A DNA stretch of 64,000 bases from Rhynchopus sp. YZ270_cl-10 (taxonomy: Eukaryota; Euglenozoa; Diplonemea; Diplonemida; Diplonemidae), in NCBI GenBank assembly GCA_964035575.1, contig OZ037833.1:1860001-1924000 (forward strand). The letters are read 5' to 3'. Positions 24,301-39,300 of the stretch are shown one piece after another; position 1 is the first letter of the stretch, and every line of letters begins with the position of its first letter. The translations under genes were made by a program, and so were the position numbers. The notes below the pieces were generated by a model that saw nothing but the letters and a program-made list of their open reading frames with translations, had not been told where the DNA came from and did no database searches.

Positions 24301-27300
24301 ATCTTCATGGCCGCAGCCTCCCGCAGCTCCAAAACCTGTTGGCACGTTTCCTCAGCCTCCCGCTCTGCATGGAGACGTCGCCGTACGTTGCGTGCAGCAG
24401 CAATGCGGAAGGCCTTCACCACCTTGCGTGCCGCACGGTTCAGCATCCCCTGCACGTCAAGCTCTCTGCACCGACGCAGGTACGTTGCGTGCCTGCGTGC
24501 TGCACTGCCACGCACAAAGGCCTGGATGCGGGTCACTGCGCAGTGGCGCTGCTCTTCCTCCCTGCGTAGAAGAAGGTCGGCCTGCACGCCTTCGCGCAAG
24601 CGGCGCACGTTGAGGCGCGCAAGCATCCCCCTCGCTGCCTTGCAGATCAGGATGTCTCTGCGCTGTGCACGCAGCTGCACTGCTTCTGTGTGGCGCAGGA
24701 GGAGCCCCTTCCGCACCTCCGCTGCACGTCCGATACGCTGCAGCGTCGCGAGGGCAGCTTCGTAATGCGCACATGCCACCGCCTCCTGCACACGCCGTGC
24801 ACGGTACCGCTTTGCTGCATCGACACGAGCATCGCGGTGCAGGCCACGCACCTTGAGGGACACCCACTGCTGCCAGATGACCTGCACCGCCTTCTCCTTC
24901 GCACGCTGCACACGCTTCTCCCTGGCAGAGTTCTGTGCGACCTTGACCGTCCACCAGCTCTTCCAGCGTTGCTGCACACGGCGTGCTGCGTTGTGCCTGA
25001 GCGCCATGGTGGCCTGCCACTGCTCCTCCTTGACCCGCGCCTCCTCGGCCTCCCTCTGCGCCTCTCGCATTCGCTGCTCATGCAGAAGCAGTGCACGCCG
25101 CCGCAACTCCTCCACCTCGTTGATGACGTCCTCCTGCACACGGCTGCGCTCCCGCTCACCAGCATAGGCACGGAAGGTCTGCTGGATGGTGCGCGCCGCT
25201 GCATCCTGCCGTGCTGCGCTGGCAGGACCTCGCTGGACGTTCCTCTTCTCTGGCTTCACCGGCTGCACCTTCTCTTCCACAACACTCGGGGCGACACCCT
25301 GTGCACTCTGCGGCGAGGGTATGTCCTGCTCGAACAACCCATCTGCGTCTATTGGGGTGTCCGTCAACGCACCGCTTGCGGTGCTTTCTTGCCCTGTTCT
25401 GCCCTGCGAGGCTTCGGACACACTGTGGTCACTCTCTTCAGTATTCTCCTTGTCAACAACACTACCTTCCACCTCACTGCAGAGCGACGCAAACCCGGAC
25501 ATGGCGAGGGCATGCAGTTTGTCCTCCTTCACGGAGCTCTGTCTGCCGACTGTGTCGGGGGATCCGCATTGCAGGAGATGCGCAACGGAGAGCGCTTCGT
25601 CGGCAGGCGTCTCGACCTCGGGTGTGCTGAGGGCGAGCTCCTGGAGGTAGACGTCCTGGGCAGCTTGGGTGCGGCGATGCTTGGCGGTGCCTGCCGCACC
25701 GCCTGCAGAGGTGCCGAAGCAGAAGAGGAGTGGTGTCTGAAGGACCTCCGCTTTCAGGAATGTCTGCGCCGCTTTCTGTGCCTTGAGGTACTGCATATCC
25801 GCCTGAAGCGTCGCAACGTAGGGTTCACCACGGTACTTAAACGGCTCGACCACGTTGAGCCCCTTACGCCATGCCTGCAGCGCCTCAAGAAACTCCAACG
25901 TCGCTCGCCTCAACCCCTGCACACACCGCGTCAACGATGCAACGTATTTATCATGCTCCCGCCGCATCGTCCCCGGCTCTGCGTTCAACACCCTCTCACT
26001 GCACCGCTCCAGAACACCCCGCATCACCTCCATGCACGCCTCACGGTGTTCCAACAACGTAATGACCCGCATACTCAGGGTGTAAATGTTACTAAGTCGG
26101 CGGATTTCGTTGCGTGCGGATTCGTCTGATGCCCCAATAAGGAAGGTGCTTCTGGAGGAGGTGGGGACACACATTTCGTCCCAAAGCTCTGTCAAGGCGT
26201 GGTGGGTTGCGTCTTCCATCGGGGTACCGCCAGTATCAGGGACGGTGCTGGCGTACTGGGGGAGCAGTTCTGCCCAGATTCCCTGCATGCTTTGGGTGCG
26301 CTGAAGACGCTGGGTCTCGCCATCGGGGGGGGCTTGTTGTTGGTGTTGTTGTTGTTGTTGTGGTTGCGCAGGGGCGGTGGCTGCATGTCCCCTCGAACCC
26401 CCCTTCCGCACACTCCCCTTCTTCCGCGAATTCGCATGCCCAGAACTAATGTACTTCGCAGCACGCATCCTGCCCCCCCCCCCCCAACAGGGGGTTACGT
26501 ATCTACGGTCACGACACCTTTATTTTTTTTTTTCTCGACAACACCCCTTTTTTTTGTGTTGTCTGTGTTGTAGAGTTTTTTTGGGGGGAGAGAGTGTAAA
26601 ATTCACAAAAATAATATTTTCTTTTGAGCAGGATTTGTTAAAACCTTGGTAAATTTTAATTTTCTTCGTTCCTTCTTGCTGCCATCATATTCAGCATTGC
26701 GGTGCGTCTTAGTAGGGCTAGACCCTTTTTTGCTTCGACACCTTTTGCTTCTGTGCAGACAACATGACGGAGTTGGAGGTGTTCATGCGCAGCGTCTGTA
26801 AAGCGCTGCACACTTGCCTCTGTTAGAAATGTACAATTCGCGACGTCGATTACCTCCAATGCGGTTTCCCCAAGCAGACTGCATACCGCGTCGACTCCTG
26901 CATCGGTGATTGCGGTATGCGAGAGACAGATTGAGTTGGTTTGTCCATTTTTTCGCATATGGGTGATGAGAACTTCTAATAACTCATCATCTAGCCCTGA
27001 ATGGGACATATCAATATGTGGTACAACGTGATTCAGGGTAAGCCTCTTCAGAATTAAAAGATGTTTGGGGAGACTCCAAAACTCACCAAGCAGTTGGTTT
27101 GCATGGAGCTTCGCACTCTCTAAGGCCCAATCCTCTGCATTGCGGGCAACCACATTGCACGCAACATCCGAAGCAGCAGCACCCAAACTGTCACAATACT
27201 CTTTATCCTGCCATCGTCGCGCCCTCTGTATCTCCGCCACCTTCCCTCGCACGACCTCCTCCTCTGCCCGTTCCCATTCCGCCTTATACCACGCAAGCAC

Positions 27301-30300
27301 ATCCACTCGAGCTGCGCTCTTCATTCAAAAGGTGTCCCCCTTTTGGTTGGTGCGGAAGTGTTTCTTTTGAATAGGAAAAAAAAGGGGGTGGGGTTGGGAG
27401 AAGGGGTGGTCAGTTTGTGTTTGTCAGAGGCGGCGAATACCACCTTAAGAACCGAGGTAGGTTCCCTCGAATGGGGTTTTTTTTGCTATTTTTTCCTCAC
27501 CCGGGACTAAAAACCGGGTGAGATTGGTGGCGCGCGATCTTTGTTCTAAAAATAAATGAAAAGTTTATAAGATGATCCTAAGCCTCTCGTGTTTAGTCAC
27601 CTTGAAATAAAAAAAATTGGAAATGCAAACGTCTCTGTGGATGCAAAAGAGAAGAGCAAACGCCTCACCGTTCATTGACGCAGGTACCGGTTTCCCGAAA
27701 AAAAATGTTTTTTTTTTTTGTTTTGGGGGGTTTACTTTCCTTTGAACGGGAGGAGTGTTACTTCCCCAGAAAAGTCGTTTTGTGCTGCCTTGAGATAGCT
27801 GTTGCAGCCGTAGCTCGTGAGGGAGAAGGTTTCGATGAGGTGTCCGCTGTGGAGGAGGCGGGAGACCACCCTTTCGGCTATGCCTGCGACGTCCGCTGCA
27901 CGGCCTTTCATGGGGGCGGGGGTGGTGCCGCGGATCTTCTTGCTTGCTTGGTTGTCGCTGCAGAGCGCCTCACACAGCTTGATTGCCGTGAGGTTCGGCT
28001 CTGTACATGCTGCCGCAATATGCACCAAATGCCTTGCCACCTCCGCATGGTCCACACCCGCCCTCGCTGTCGTACACAAATCGCAATGCTGTGCACAGTC
28101 ACTTTGCTGCCAGGTGTCCCCAAAATAGTCTGCCATAGCTTTCCTACGACACTCTTGCTTCGGTGGGTCCATGTAGAGTGCAAGCTCGTACAGTTTTTTT
28201 AGATTGTTTTCACGATTAGGATTTTCCGCGAGAAGGCAAGAAAGCCGGGTAACATCGGCAGGACGGTAGAGAACGACGGATTCTGCGACGTCGCCGTCAC
28301 GCCCTGCGCGGCCGGACTCTTGGTAGTAGGATTCGATACTCTTAGGGAGTGAGTGGTGCACCACGAAACGGACACCTTGTTTGTCAATTCCCATGCCAAA
28401 TGCGACGGTTGCGACCATAACCTGGGTGGTCCCTTCGAACCATGAAGAATACGCAGCGGATCTGTCCTCATGAGGCATCTGTCCATGATACCCTACAGCG
28501 CTTCCCCCGAGCGCCTGAAACGACGCCACAAGCTTCTCAACATCCCGGCACGACAAGCAGTACACAATCCCACACCGCCCCCGCCACCGCCCCGTACAGT
28601 ACTTCAGCAGCCACACCACGCATTCCTCCTCCTCCTGTTTTATCGCCTTTCCGGTCATATCCTTTTCGACCAACACCTTCCGATTTTTCTTTTCGAGAAT
28701 GCAATACCGGATGTTTGCTCTATTATAATTCCCTTTTAGGAGAAGAGTGTTTTTCATGCAGAGTGTAGTGGTCACATCACGGGAGCATGCAGCAGTTGCA
28801 GTGGCGGTTAGACAAAGAATAGGAACGGATGGGAAATTCTGCCTGAGAAGCGAAAGCTTCATGTAGTCCGGACGGAAGTCATGTCCCCAGGTAGAACAAC
28901 AATGTGCCTCATCTATGACGAACATCTTCAAGCGTTGTGCAGTAGAGCATTTCTGAAGCTTCGCCAACAACGTCTTCGCCTTAACAAGAAACTCTGGTGT
29001 TGTGTACAAAATCTGCGGCACGCCTTCTCCCACCTCATTAAGGATCCTCCGTTTTTCTGCCGCAGAGGTCGCAGAACACAGCATTGCCGACGTTATCCCC
29101 ACATTCTGCAGAGATCGAACCTGGTCGCTCATTAAGGAAAGCAGCGGGGAGACCACCATCACCACCCCACCTTTATTCACCCTCTTCCAATGCAGTGCAG
29201 GCAGTTGAAAGACAAGAGATTTTCCAGCACCGGTAGGAAGAATGGTAAAAACATCGTTTCCAGAGAAGATTCCATTCACCGCTTCTCTTTGTAAAGGACG
29301 GAAGGAGGAATGTCCAAACACACGAAGCGTTTCCTCCACCCCCGCATCCCAGTCAAACCCGCTGTTCCACTCCCGGTCCAGAAGCTCCCTTTGTGTGTCC
29401 TCTTCGTTCTGCCCCTCCAACGCTGCCTTCTGTGCATGCAAGACACGGCGCCGCTCGCTTAACGTTGCGATCTCATCTTCTATGACTATAAGCTCTGCAT
29501 CAATACCGTCCATCTCTGCCACTCTCTTCCTCTTGCGAGACATCTTTTTTCTTCCCCCTGCAAGGAAGGATGACGGGGAATGAAAAGGATGAAGGGAAAG
29601 GGAGGGAGAGAGGGGGAGGGGGGATAAGAAGCACCTCAGAATTGGTGCCGAAAAAGCGGTACCATAGTCCGTCAAAACCCCATCGATGTTGAGGAGCGAA
29701 TCGGAGTGAAATCATATCATTGACATTCTGATCCGCTAAGGCCTGAATGTTTTTTTTTGTTGAAAACTTGGTTTGTATTAGTGTAGCCACCCTAGAGTGT
29801 ACTCCACTATATTTTTTTTTTTTGAAAAGAAAACCCTTTTGGGATACAACAACTTCATCTAGTGGGGAGTCTGATACAAAAAGAGGGGGAAAGGCAACGT
29901 TGTTGGTTCTATTTGAGAGGGGGAATGTGGATAAGGGGTGAGGTCGTTAAGGAAACGAATTCCTCTGTAGGGAGATAAGACGGGGAAGAGAGAAAAATAA
30001 AAAAGAAAAGTTGTGCAAAAACGCCTCACCGTTCAATCGGCGGACGCAGGGCATTGGTTCTAAAAAAAGAATAGGTTGGTACATGATGACCCTAAGCTTG
30101 TTTCGTTGTGTTAGTCTGAATAGGTTACTTAATGTTTTGAACATTAATTTTCGTTGTGCTTAGTCACCTAGAAGTTCGGCTAACCTTTTTAAAAAAAGCT
30201 ATCTAAATTTAGCCAATGTCCAAATATCTCTTTAGAAATAGAACACTAAAAGAAGAAGAGAGATTTTGTAAAGTACTCTTTTGCAGTAAGCCTCTCTCAG

Positions 30301-33300
30301 TCACCTTTCAAAAAAAAGAAAAAGGTGACTTTGATCTGCAAAACGCCTCTGGGACGCAGGAACTGACAGTACCGCAGTTGGATAATTGACCCACTACTGA
30401 ACTCTGTTTATTTTTTTTTTTTTTTTGGGGATATTTTGAATAAGCGAAATGTGACTGAACGCTAAAACACTTTTGAGGGGGGGAGGGGGTAAAATAAAAG
30501 AGAGAGAAAAAGTAAAGAGGGGCTGATCCCGCAGACACAGAAAGGGAGAACCTGTGGAAAATGCCGCAGCTTTCCTATTCTAATGGAATGGGGGGTTCCC
30601 TCATACAGGTATCTAGGAATGGACATAATGGATATATTGTTTTCTTCTTGTGGATTATGGGGGGTGCAGAGACCCTCCTACTGTTTGTTTTGTTTTGCTT
30701 TGTTTTTAGATAAATTATCGGAGTAGTGTAGTTGCCCCGGGTTGTGTTGCCACAGTTGTGCAACCTCTACTCCCGTTTTTTTATTTTGGTGACCCATGGT
30801 GGCGTATCTTCTGGTAGTTTGAAGTGTTCCTCGTTGGAATGTCATTTTTTTTATTTAGGTCAGGTCCAATCAAAACATCGCAGAATTCTTTTGAATTCAA
30901 AAAATAAAATAACATCTAAAAAAAGAACTGATGGGGATGGAGAAAATGGAACGGGAATGGAGGGGAAAATCTAACGGATGGGTTTTTGTTGTTGTTTTTG
31001 TTTGCTGTTTTTCGTCAAATCCTACCTACTTCTTCTGTGCAAACTCGTGGGCAATCATTGAGAACATGTTCACAACTGCGTCGGCTTTGTTCTTCTTCTT
31101 CTTCACCTGTATTTTTGTTTTATTTTTGATTCTGATTTTGATAAACCATTCCATTTTTTTGCCATTATTTAAAACATAAAACCATACCTTCTTTTTGAGA
31201 ACATCAAACCCTTTAGTGACAAGGGTTTGTATCGTTTCGTTCATTTGCTGCATCAGGTGGTCGTTGTTGGACATCACCTCGGAGTTGTCCTGGTCCAGCT
31301 GCTGAAGCTCCTGGCGGACGAGCTTGCGCTTGTGGAGGAAGGCAGTGTGGGCGGTCTGGACGCTCTTGGTAAGCGCCTTCTCGCCGCCTTGCATGTCCTT
31401 GAGCTGCCTGTCTGCAGAGCCGAGGTTCTCCTTCATGCTCTGGAGCGACTGGAAGAACTCCTCCCTCGGGGTGTCGATGCGCGTTCTCTTCGTCTCGTTG
31501 ACAACGTGCTGGACGTCGTTCATCATCTCCTTCAGCTCGTCCGTGGGGTCCGTCTTCTGGTCCTTTGCAATGCTTTCTGCGAAGTGCTGCTTCATCTTTT
31601 CGATTTCTTCTTCATCATCGCTTGACTCCTCGTCGTTCATCCAGTTAGACCCCATCAGCAATGACTCAGGGGCTTCCCACTTTGTTGATGGTTCTCTCAT
31701 ATTCGGTGCGGTGCGTTCCATATCTTTGGTAGGGGTGCTGCCAATGCGTAGGCTCTGTGGGAGCAGGGTCAGCTCCTCACGCTTCCGCCGCTTCTTCGGC
31801 GGTTCCTCTGCAGAAGAGGTCTCCATGTCGGAGAAGAGCGACAGCTGCGGGAAGGTGCGTTTCGTCGCTGTAATGGGGGAGGACTTCACCCGAGGCTCGG
31901 ACCGTCCGAGGAGCAGGTTCTTTGCGGCCTGGCTGCGTGCACGCGATATGGAGGCTGGGGGAAGTGGAGGGCTGCTTGGGGGTGCGAGCGATTTCGACTT
32001 TGCCTTGACATTGGTGGCCGTGGACTTGCCGCGTCTGGGTGCTTCAGGTTCGTCCTCAGGTTCGTCATCGTCAACCATCCCTCCAGTGTGCTCCGCAAGC
32101 TTTTTGTACCATACCCTACGCGCAGGAGAGTTCTTGCACATAATGGCCACCTCGCAGCCACTCACGGTGATAACAATCTTGCTCCCAGAGCTCTTGATGT
32201 CCTTGAAGTCGTCGTAGCTAAGGTCGATCCACGCACCCACATCGGTGCCAGCAGGGTTAAAGGTCATCGAAGTGGTGTGGAGGTAGATTGTTGTGTCGTT
32301 GTACTGTGTGCCTTCGAAGGTGCACGCTGTGCAGTGCAGGACATGAAACTTCGGGGCAAGGCTGTTGTATGCAATCGCCCAGTTCACCGCCCCACTCTCC
32401 GTCTTCCCCGAATGGAGGAATTGGTTGTACAGATCCTCAGTGGGAATGTAGCTCCGGAATTTGGTGCGCGCATCCCGATCAATTCTTTTCGAGTCAGAGA
32501 CGTTCACAATGCATTTTCTGATGACAACAACAAGCGTTTCGAGCATGGGCAGGTCTGTCATCTGTGGCAGGAGCTCTACGATCTTCATGTGATCCAAAGA
32601 AAATTTGTTTTCCCCACACAGAGCGCCGGCGAGGAGCGCTTCCATTGCGACACGCCCTACTCTGACTGACATGATACCACTACCTTCTACCCCAAAACGC
32701 ACCAATGCCAGCAAATTTGCATGGATTTTGTCAAATGCTGTCGCAAATTCTGGTGTTTCAAGCTGCTCCGCAAGCACCCGCAGGACTGAGTAGACTGCGG
32801 TTAACGCGACATCGTCTTTTAGATTTTTTGCGAATTTTTTGCTGTTGAATTGTGTAAGCCATTTTGCGAAGGATGGCATGACGTTTGTTTCACAGACATC
32901 TGAGGCTTCAAAGAGAGCTAGAAGGCCATCACCGAGGCTAAGGAGAGGTTCCACCAGAGAGTAGCTTTCATCTGCAAGAACACGAGATACACGAGAGGAC
33001 CAGGCCTCAAGGAGCTCCGGCTGTGTAGCCAGTTCTGCTTGTAAGGCTTGCACCGGGTCGGTCTGCAATGCCGTCCGCAAATCCTCTGCACCCATCTGCA
33101 ACAATGCCCCCACCTTCTCCGCAGCAACCTGAGCAGGAGACATCTCAACGGTCTTCGTCGACTTCTTCCGAGTCCCCCCCTTCTTCGTCGACTTTCCCAT
33201 ATCTTTTAAAGGGGAAACCCCAGATTCTTTCTGTAGTTTTTGAGGAAGATAGAGAGAGAGAGAGAGAGAGAGCGGGGGGGTGGAGAAAGGGTTTAAAAAA

Positions 33301-36300
33301 AACGGTTGGAGTTGGATAATTTTTTGCTTTGGGTTTTTGTTTTTTTTTTGGGCTTTTATTTTGGTTGCAAAAATAATGGATGGGGGGGAAAATAGGGGTC
33401 GATAAAGAAAAAATTTCCCGGAGTGCAGAGAGATGCAAAAAAGAGAAAAAAAAGGGGGAAAAATCGAACCCGAAAAAATACTAAAGAAACAACGCTAATA
33501 TAAACACCTGGAGTTTGAAAAAAAAAAAGAGAAAAAAAAGAGAGGGTTTGAAATAGATCTAAAGAGAAGGGGTGTGTGGGGGGGAAAAGTATTTTCTGGG
33601 GAGAATGGATACGGTTGTACAGCGAAGAGATTTGAAGCACGCTACTATCTCTCTTTACTGCAAAGCCGACAAAAGAAGGAAGGGAAACGAAGAGGGGAAA
33701 AAAAAAAACTAAATACTAAAAGTAATTGTGGAAGCGAGAACGTTTTTTGTTGTGTCGACAATCACTTCGCTCCAAAAAAAAAACGGAACAAAGTTCTGTA
33801 CACAAAGTTTTTTTGTTGCTGTTGTTGGTATTGTTGTTTTTGTCGACAATCACCTACCGAAGTAGGGGGTCTGCACTCATTGTCGCCCAAGGGTTGAAAA
33901 AGACACAAAATGTCAGGGCTTCCCACAGGGGGGACCAGGGGGGACCAGTGGTCCCCCTGGGAGAAAAAAAAAAAAAATAAGGGGGGACCAGGGGGGACCA
34001 GGGGGGACCAGGGGGGACCAGCCTGCCCTTGAGTGTTCCGAGGCTGCCTGTTAGGAATTTTCCACATTTTTTTTAATTTTCCCTACCCTCCCGTCCCCGC
34101 GCATCCAAATACAGGCAACTAACAGGGGGAAAAAAAAGATGGCACCAAAAAAGTCCACCGGACCAAGACAGGTTTCCATAATGGAATTTGCAAAGCGACC
34201 GGCGGAGTCCCAGATATCGTCTCAGGCCCCGAAGAGGCAGAAAATAACGGTTGCAAAGAACCACGAGTATGCCACATGGGACGTGGTCGCAGCCCGTGAG
34301 CAGGCCGCGGTGAGGAAGGTTGTGCTGGACGAAAACGCAACTGCTGAAGATATTGTTCAAGAAATAAAAAAACACGACTTCAACCGCTACTACAACACGT
34401 GGACTGGGGAAGAGACTAAGGTTCAAGTGGCACTTCGTGGAATGTCGTGGAAGATCTCGGGGATGGGCTACGAGAAGAAGGACGCAGTGATCCAGCGAGT
34501 AAAGGAAAGAGACGAGAACGATCGCAGGGCAAGGGAAACACCCCCACCTGAACCTCTTCCGGAAGTGACGGCAGCCTTGTCGAATACCAACGTCCCCCCT
34601 TCATCAGCTCCTCCTTCTTCGAAGGCTGCACCGAAACCGGCCGCAAAAAAGTACCACACCGTTCTCACTCCGAAGGCAAAATCCCGTCAGCAGGGGGGTA
34701 CGAAGGATGCGGACTTGTGGGTGCTGGACAACCAGGAGGAACCGGAGGGGGGAGCCGACTGGAAGTTCGAAATCCCCTACCCCCACATTCCAAGAAAGAA
34801 GCCTCAGAAGAACTGCGAAGAGAAAAAAAAGGGTGTGGAGCCCGAGGCAGATGACAGAGACGTGTGCGACGGAGTGGTGTCATTCCTAGCAGGGAACCCC
34901 TTGGAGTGCGAAGATGTTGCGGTCGTCGACGAGGATGGCAACGTAAAGGACAACAACGAGAACAACACCAACACCAACGAGGACGAGGACGACGACGACG
35001 AGGATGACGACGAGGAGGATGACAACAACGAGAACGAGAACGACATGGCAGACAGCGAGAGCTCAGAAGAACCCACGGAATACAACACCCCCAATAAGTT
35101 GGCATTCTCTGAGCAGCAAAGGTTCCTGAACGCCGCTGATAAGTACGAGTGGGTCTTCGCATCAAAGAGAGGGTACTGGTGCAGGTTGTGCAAGAAGCAT
35201 CTTGCGCTGGCTATCAGCGCGAAGCGTCCTGATGCAGATGGCTCGTTTTTCGAGGTCCCATGTTGTGATGTGACACGAATCACAAAAAAGAAGTGTCCTG
35301 AACACGCGAAAACTGCGAGCCACGTGGCAGCTGTGGAGGCAGAGAGGACACGGAACAGCGGGACCGGGATGATTGTAAAGACATCCAAAGCGCATCAGAG
35401 CATGAACCGGCGTCAGCTGCTGAAGCTCACAGCCAATTTGTACTGGTTGGTGAAGCGAGGGGTGAGCCACAGCACCAATTACGCCAGCCTCGCACAGCAC
35501 TCGGCAAGGTGGGACGCCGACCTGAAGGCCTTCATTGAAACGAAGAACGCTTCCTACACTAGCAGGCGGACAATGCAGGAGCTTCTGGACGCGATTAACA
35601 CCGAGCTGCAGTTTCGCATCGAGTCCCGCGTGCGACAAAGTAAGTACATTACTGTGCTTGCTGATGAGACGCAAGATATCTGCCGTCGCTCTGAATTGTC
35701 GGTGTACATACGTGGCGTTGATGGCAAAGGCGAGAGCTTCGAGCATTTTTGGGGTATCGCACCGTTGACAGATGGGAAGGGTGCGGCAGGTGTGTACACC
35801 GACATTGCAGAGAGAGTGTCCTACATGGACGTGCACCGTGCGAGAGGGGTACCGCTGGAGACGGACGAGCAGCCACCCGCCCGCGAGATGATTGGCGGGA
35901 AGAAGATTGTTGGTGTTGGGTTCGATGGAACCAACACGATGTCGGGTGGGTTTTCTGGTGTGCAGACGAGGTTTAAGTATTTTCAAAATATTTATATTAT
36001 CTACGTCTGGTGCAGAAACCACCAGCTGAACCTCTCTCTGCAGTGGGCTGGGCAGAGCCATGTTGACGTGATGAGTGCGATCAACAGCCAGCGCGACATC
36101 TACTGGTACGTTCGCAGTTCCGGTGAACGAGTCTTGGCCGTGTCCAACGCCTGCAACCAGCTCAAGCAGGTAGTGGAGTGGCTGAACCTGCCAGACCTGC
36201 AGCTGGAGAAGGGGGCCGACACCCGTTGGCTCACCAACGAGAAAGGGTGCACGACGCTGCTGAACACCCTCCCCTCCATCCACCACGCCCTCAGCCAGAT

Positions 36301-39300
36301 CCACCAGCAGGACGGCGATGCCATCACCAGGGGACTGTTGGAAACGCTGGAGTCGCCGAGGTTCGTTGCGGCAAACTTCCTCCTCGCCAGCGTCTTCATC
36401 GTGATGAAGCCGCTGAACCTGAAGTTGCAAGAATCTTGTGCTGGATTGGTCATGATTCCTGACCTGCTGAAGTCCACACAGGAATCACTCGAGCGACTCG
36501 CGGAAGGTGTGGAGAACGGTGCAGAGTACAAGTATCTTCAATGGACTACGTACTACAACACTGTTGTGGCTCGCTTGTCGGGGAAGAAGGTCTGTCCGGA
36601 AGCTTTTCTTCGGTTTCACGAAACCACCACTAGAAGCTACGTGAAAGATCTAATCGCACAGCTTACCGCAAGGTTTTGTGATTCCGCAATATTCACAAAC
36701 ATCGCAGTACTGGATCCGCAGCGAGACTTCGGTGACAAGCCCGATGAAGACGAAGCCTTAATACACAACCTTACTCACTTCTTCTGCACCAAGCGGTCCC
36801 AGAAACTAGATGGTTATCCGGAAACGAAGAGCTACGACCCCCCTTACAACGATCATGACAAGCAAACAATACGGTTCCAGCTTACCTTGCTCCTCACAAA
36901 AATAAGGCAACAGCGGGAAGCAAGCGCGAACCCTGCGAAGTACACGTTCTCAGATGCTGTGCGTTATGCAGTTGCGTGCCATTCGTTGACGTTGCCCAAA
37001 GCAGTTGATTTCCTTCTTCGTGTCGCATGCTTGCCTGGTAGTACGGCTGTGGTGGAGCGTGCATTTTCAGTTTTGAAACTGGTACTGACGCGTCTCAGGG
37101 CCAGCATGCTGATCACGACGTTAGATGCCCTCATGAGGATAAAAATTGAGGGACCTCAGGTGCCTTCTCTTCCGTTTTTGAACAGCGTTGTCGATCGATT
37201 CATCAAAGCGGCACCAAAGACAGGAAGACGCCGCGATTTTGGTACTGTAGCATGAGAGAATTTTATTGTATGGATCAGTTTTATGTGTGCAGCCTTTGAC
37301 CCTTTTCGTGTGTCGTCATCGAGCTATGTTGCATTGCGGTTCCCCCACCCCACCCCATCAGTGTAAACAAAATTGAGAAAAGGATCCCCCCCCCGTTCAC
37401 TACTTTCTTCAGAGCAGGAAACTGCTTTTTCTTTTTACCTTTCTTTTTTCCAGCGTTTTTGGCGACATAGTGCCTGAAAAAGACCAGAAACTAAGTTTCA
37501 GCTTCAATTTTTTGCAAATAACCCCCCACTACGTTCTTCAGAGAAGTAGTCAGTGGGAGCGTCCGTAGTGCGTAAAGGCGCGTAACGTAACGTAGAGTCA
37601 GCGTTAATGCTACATACCACACACAACAAGGCGCGAAAAAAAAAATTTTTTCACCTTTTTTTGGCTGGTCCCCCTGGGAGGCCAAAACCCCAGATCCTGC
37701 GGGAAGCCCTGAAATGTACAAAAAAAAAAAAAAATTTTGTTGTTGACCGACAACCTACCAAGTAGGTTCAGTGCAAAACCCTGAAAGGCTAGGACTGGGC
37801 ATACTCAGCTGCATCTCTGTTTTTGTTGTTTTGCGTACTAAAATGGGATTTTTTTTTTTTTTGAATGACTTGTTGTAGAGTGTAATGCAGAAGCATGTCT
37901 TTTCACTGTTATTTATTTCCCCCCCGCCCGAATGTTTTGTTACTTTTGTGTTTTTTTGCTGTTTTTGTTGTTGTTTTCCCAGTATAGCTTGTATCAACTA
38001 TACTGTGATAACTTCCCACTCAGAACCCCGTATACTCCCTCCACCCTCAACTTTTTCGAGTGAGACCCAAAAAGAAAATACTTTACCCCGAGACTAAAAA
38101 AGCGAATATCTAAAAAGGGGGATGGGGGGAGAGGTGGGAGTTATACCACTATTCTTTCCAAAGACGAACACAGAACCCCTCCCTCCCTCCTGTGTTAACA
38201 CCCGGGGAATCCTGCTCCTTTTTTTTTCTTTTCTTCCCTTGAAAAAAAATCTTCTATTCTAAGTGAGAGACCATGAAGTTCATGACTGTTGTCATGATCT
38301 TTTCGTGGGACTGGATTTTGCTTACCTGCGTTTCGAGGCGTGCGAATTCTTCGTCCACCATCTCTTTGAGTTTGGACAGGGACTGGCGTTCCTGCTCCTT
38401 GACATGGGGGACGACTTCCTCCACGTGGCTGTCGAATGCGACCAGCAGTTCGCGTTGGTTCTTCGCCTTGACAATGAAGTCGTGGTGGAGCGCCTCGATG
38501 TCCTTTGTGGTCTGCTTCTCCCGGGAAACCACTGCTGCGCTTTCCGCAAGCAGCTTTTCGGTTGCGTCCTTCACGTAATCGACGTTCTCCTGCAGACGAT
38601 CATTGTCCTTTTCCGACGAGTGTTTGTACTCATTGACAAGACTCTGCACGTTCTCCATGGTGTGCTCGAGGGCCTCTCTCCCGCGCTCCTGCTTTCTCCG
38701 CTTCTGCTCGACAAGCTTCTCCTTCATCTTGTCAATCGCGAAGTCGATGCCTGCCTCGGGAATGTCCTCTTCAGCCATCTGCCCGGTGATGTTCTGGAAA
38801 GGTGACGGGTCGTGCATCTCTGCAACTCTGTGGGGAAGCGGGGTGCGCCCCTTTGCTGGCATGTCCAGCGTCATGTCGTCGCTGTTTGTGACACGGGAGC
38901 GTGGTGCCGTGCTTTGCTTCTCCTGCTTCGCGCGTTTCTGCGGAGGGGGTGTGCCCTCCGCAAACACCTCCTCACGGCCACGCTTTGTGCCAGTTTTCGA
39001 CTGTGATGCCTTCTGTAGAGGAGGGTGTGTGGTCGTGTGGGAAGTGTGCATGGCATACCACGTGGCGGCTCACCTCCTTCCAAAACCTCGCAAGGCTGTC
39101 CTCCTTCGCCGCTATCGCAAAGAGCAGCTCCTGGTCCCTCCCCGCAAGCTTCTGTGCCTCGCCACTCAGCTTCTTGGCGCGGAATTTGAAGGTGATAACC
39201 TTGGTCTTCACCTCAGCATTGGACATGGCTTTGAGGGGGATGTCCACATAATCGACCTGATGGGAGGGTGTTTTCAAGAGCACGAAAAATCAAAAAAACC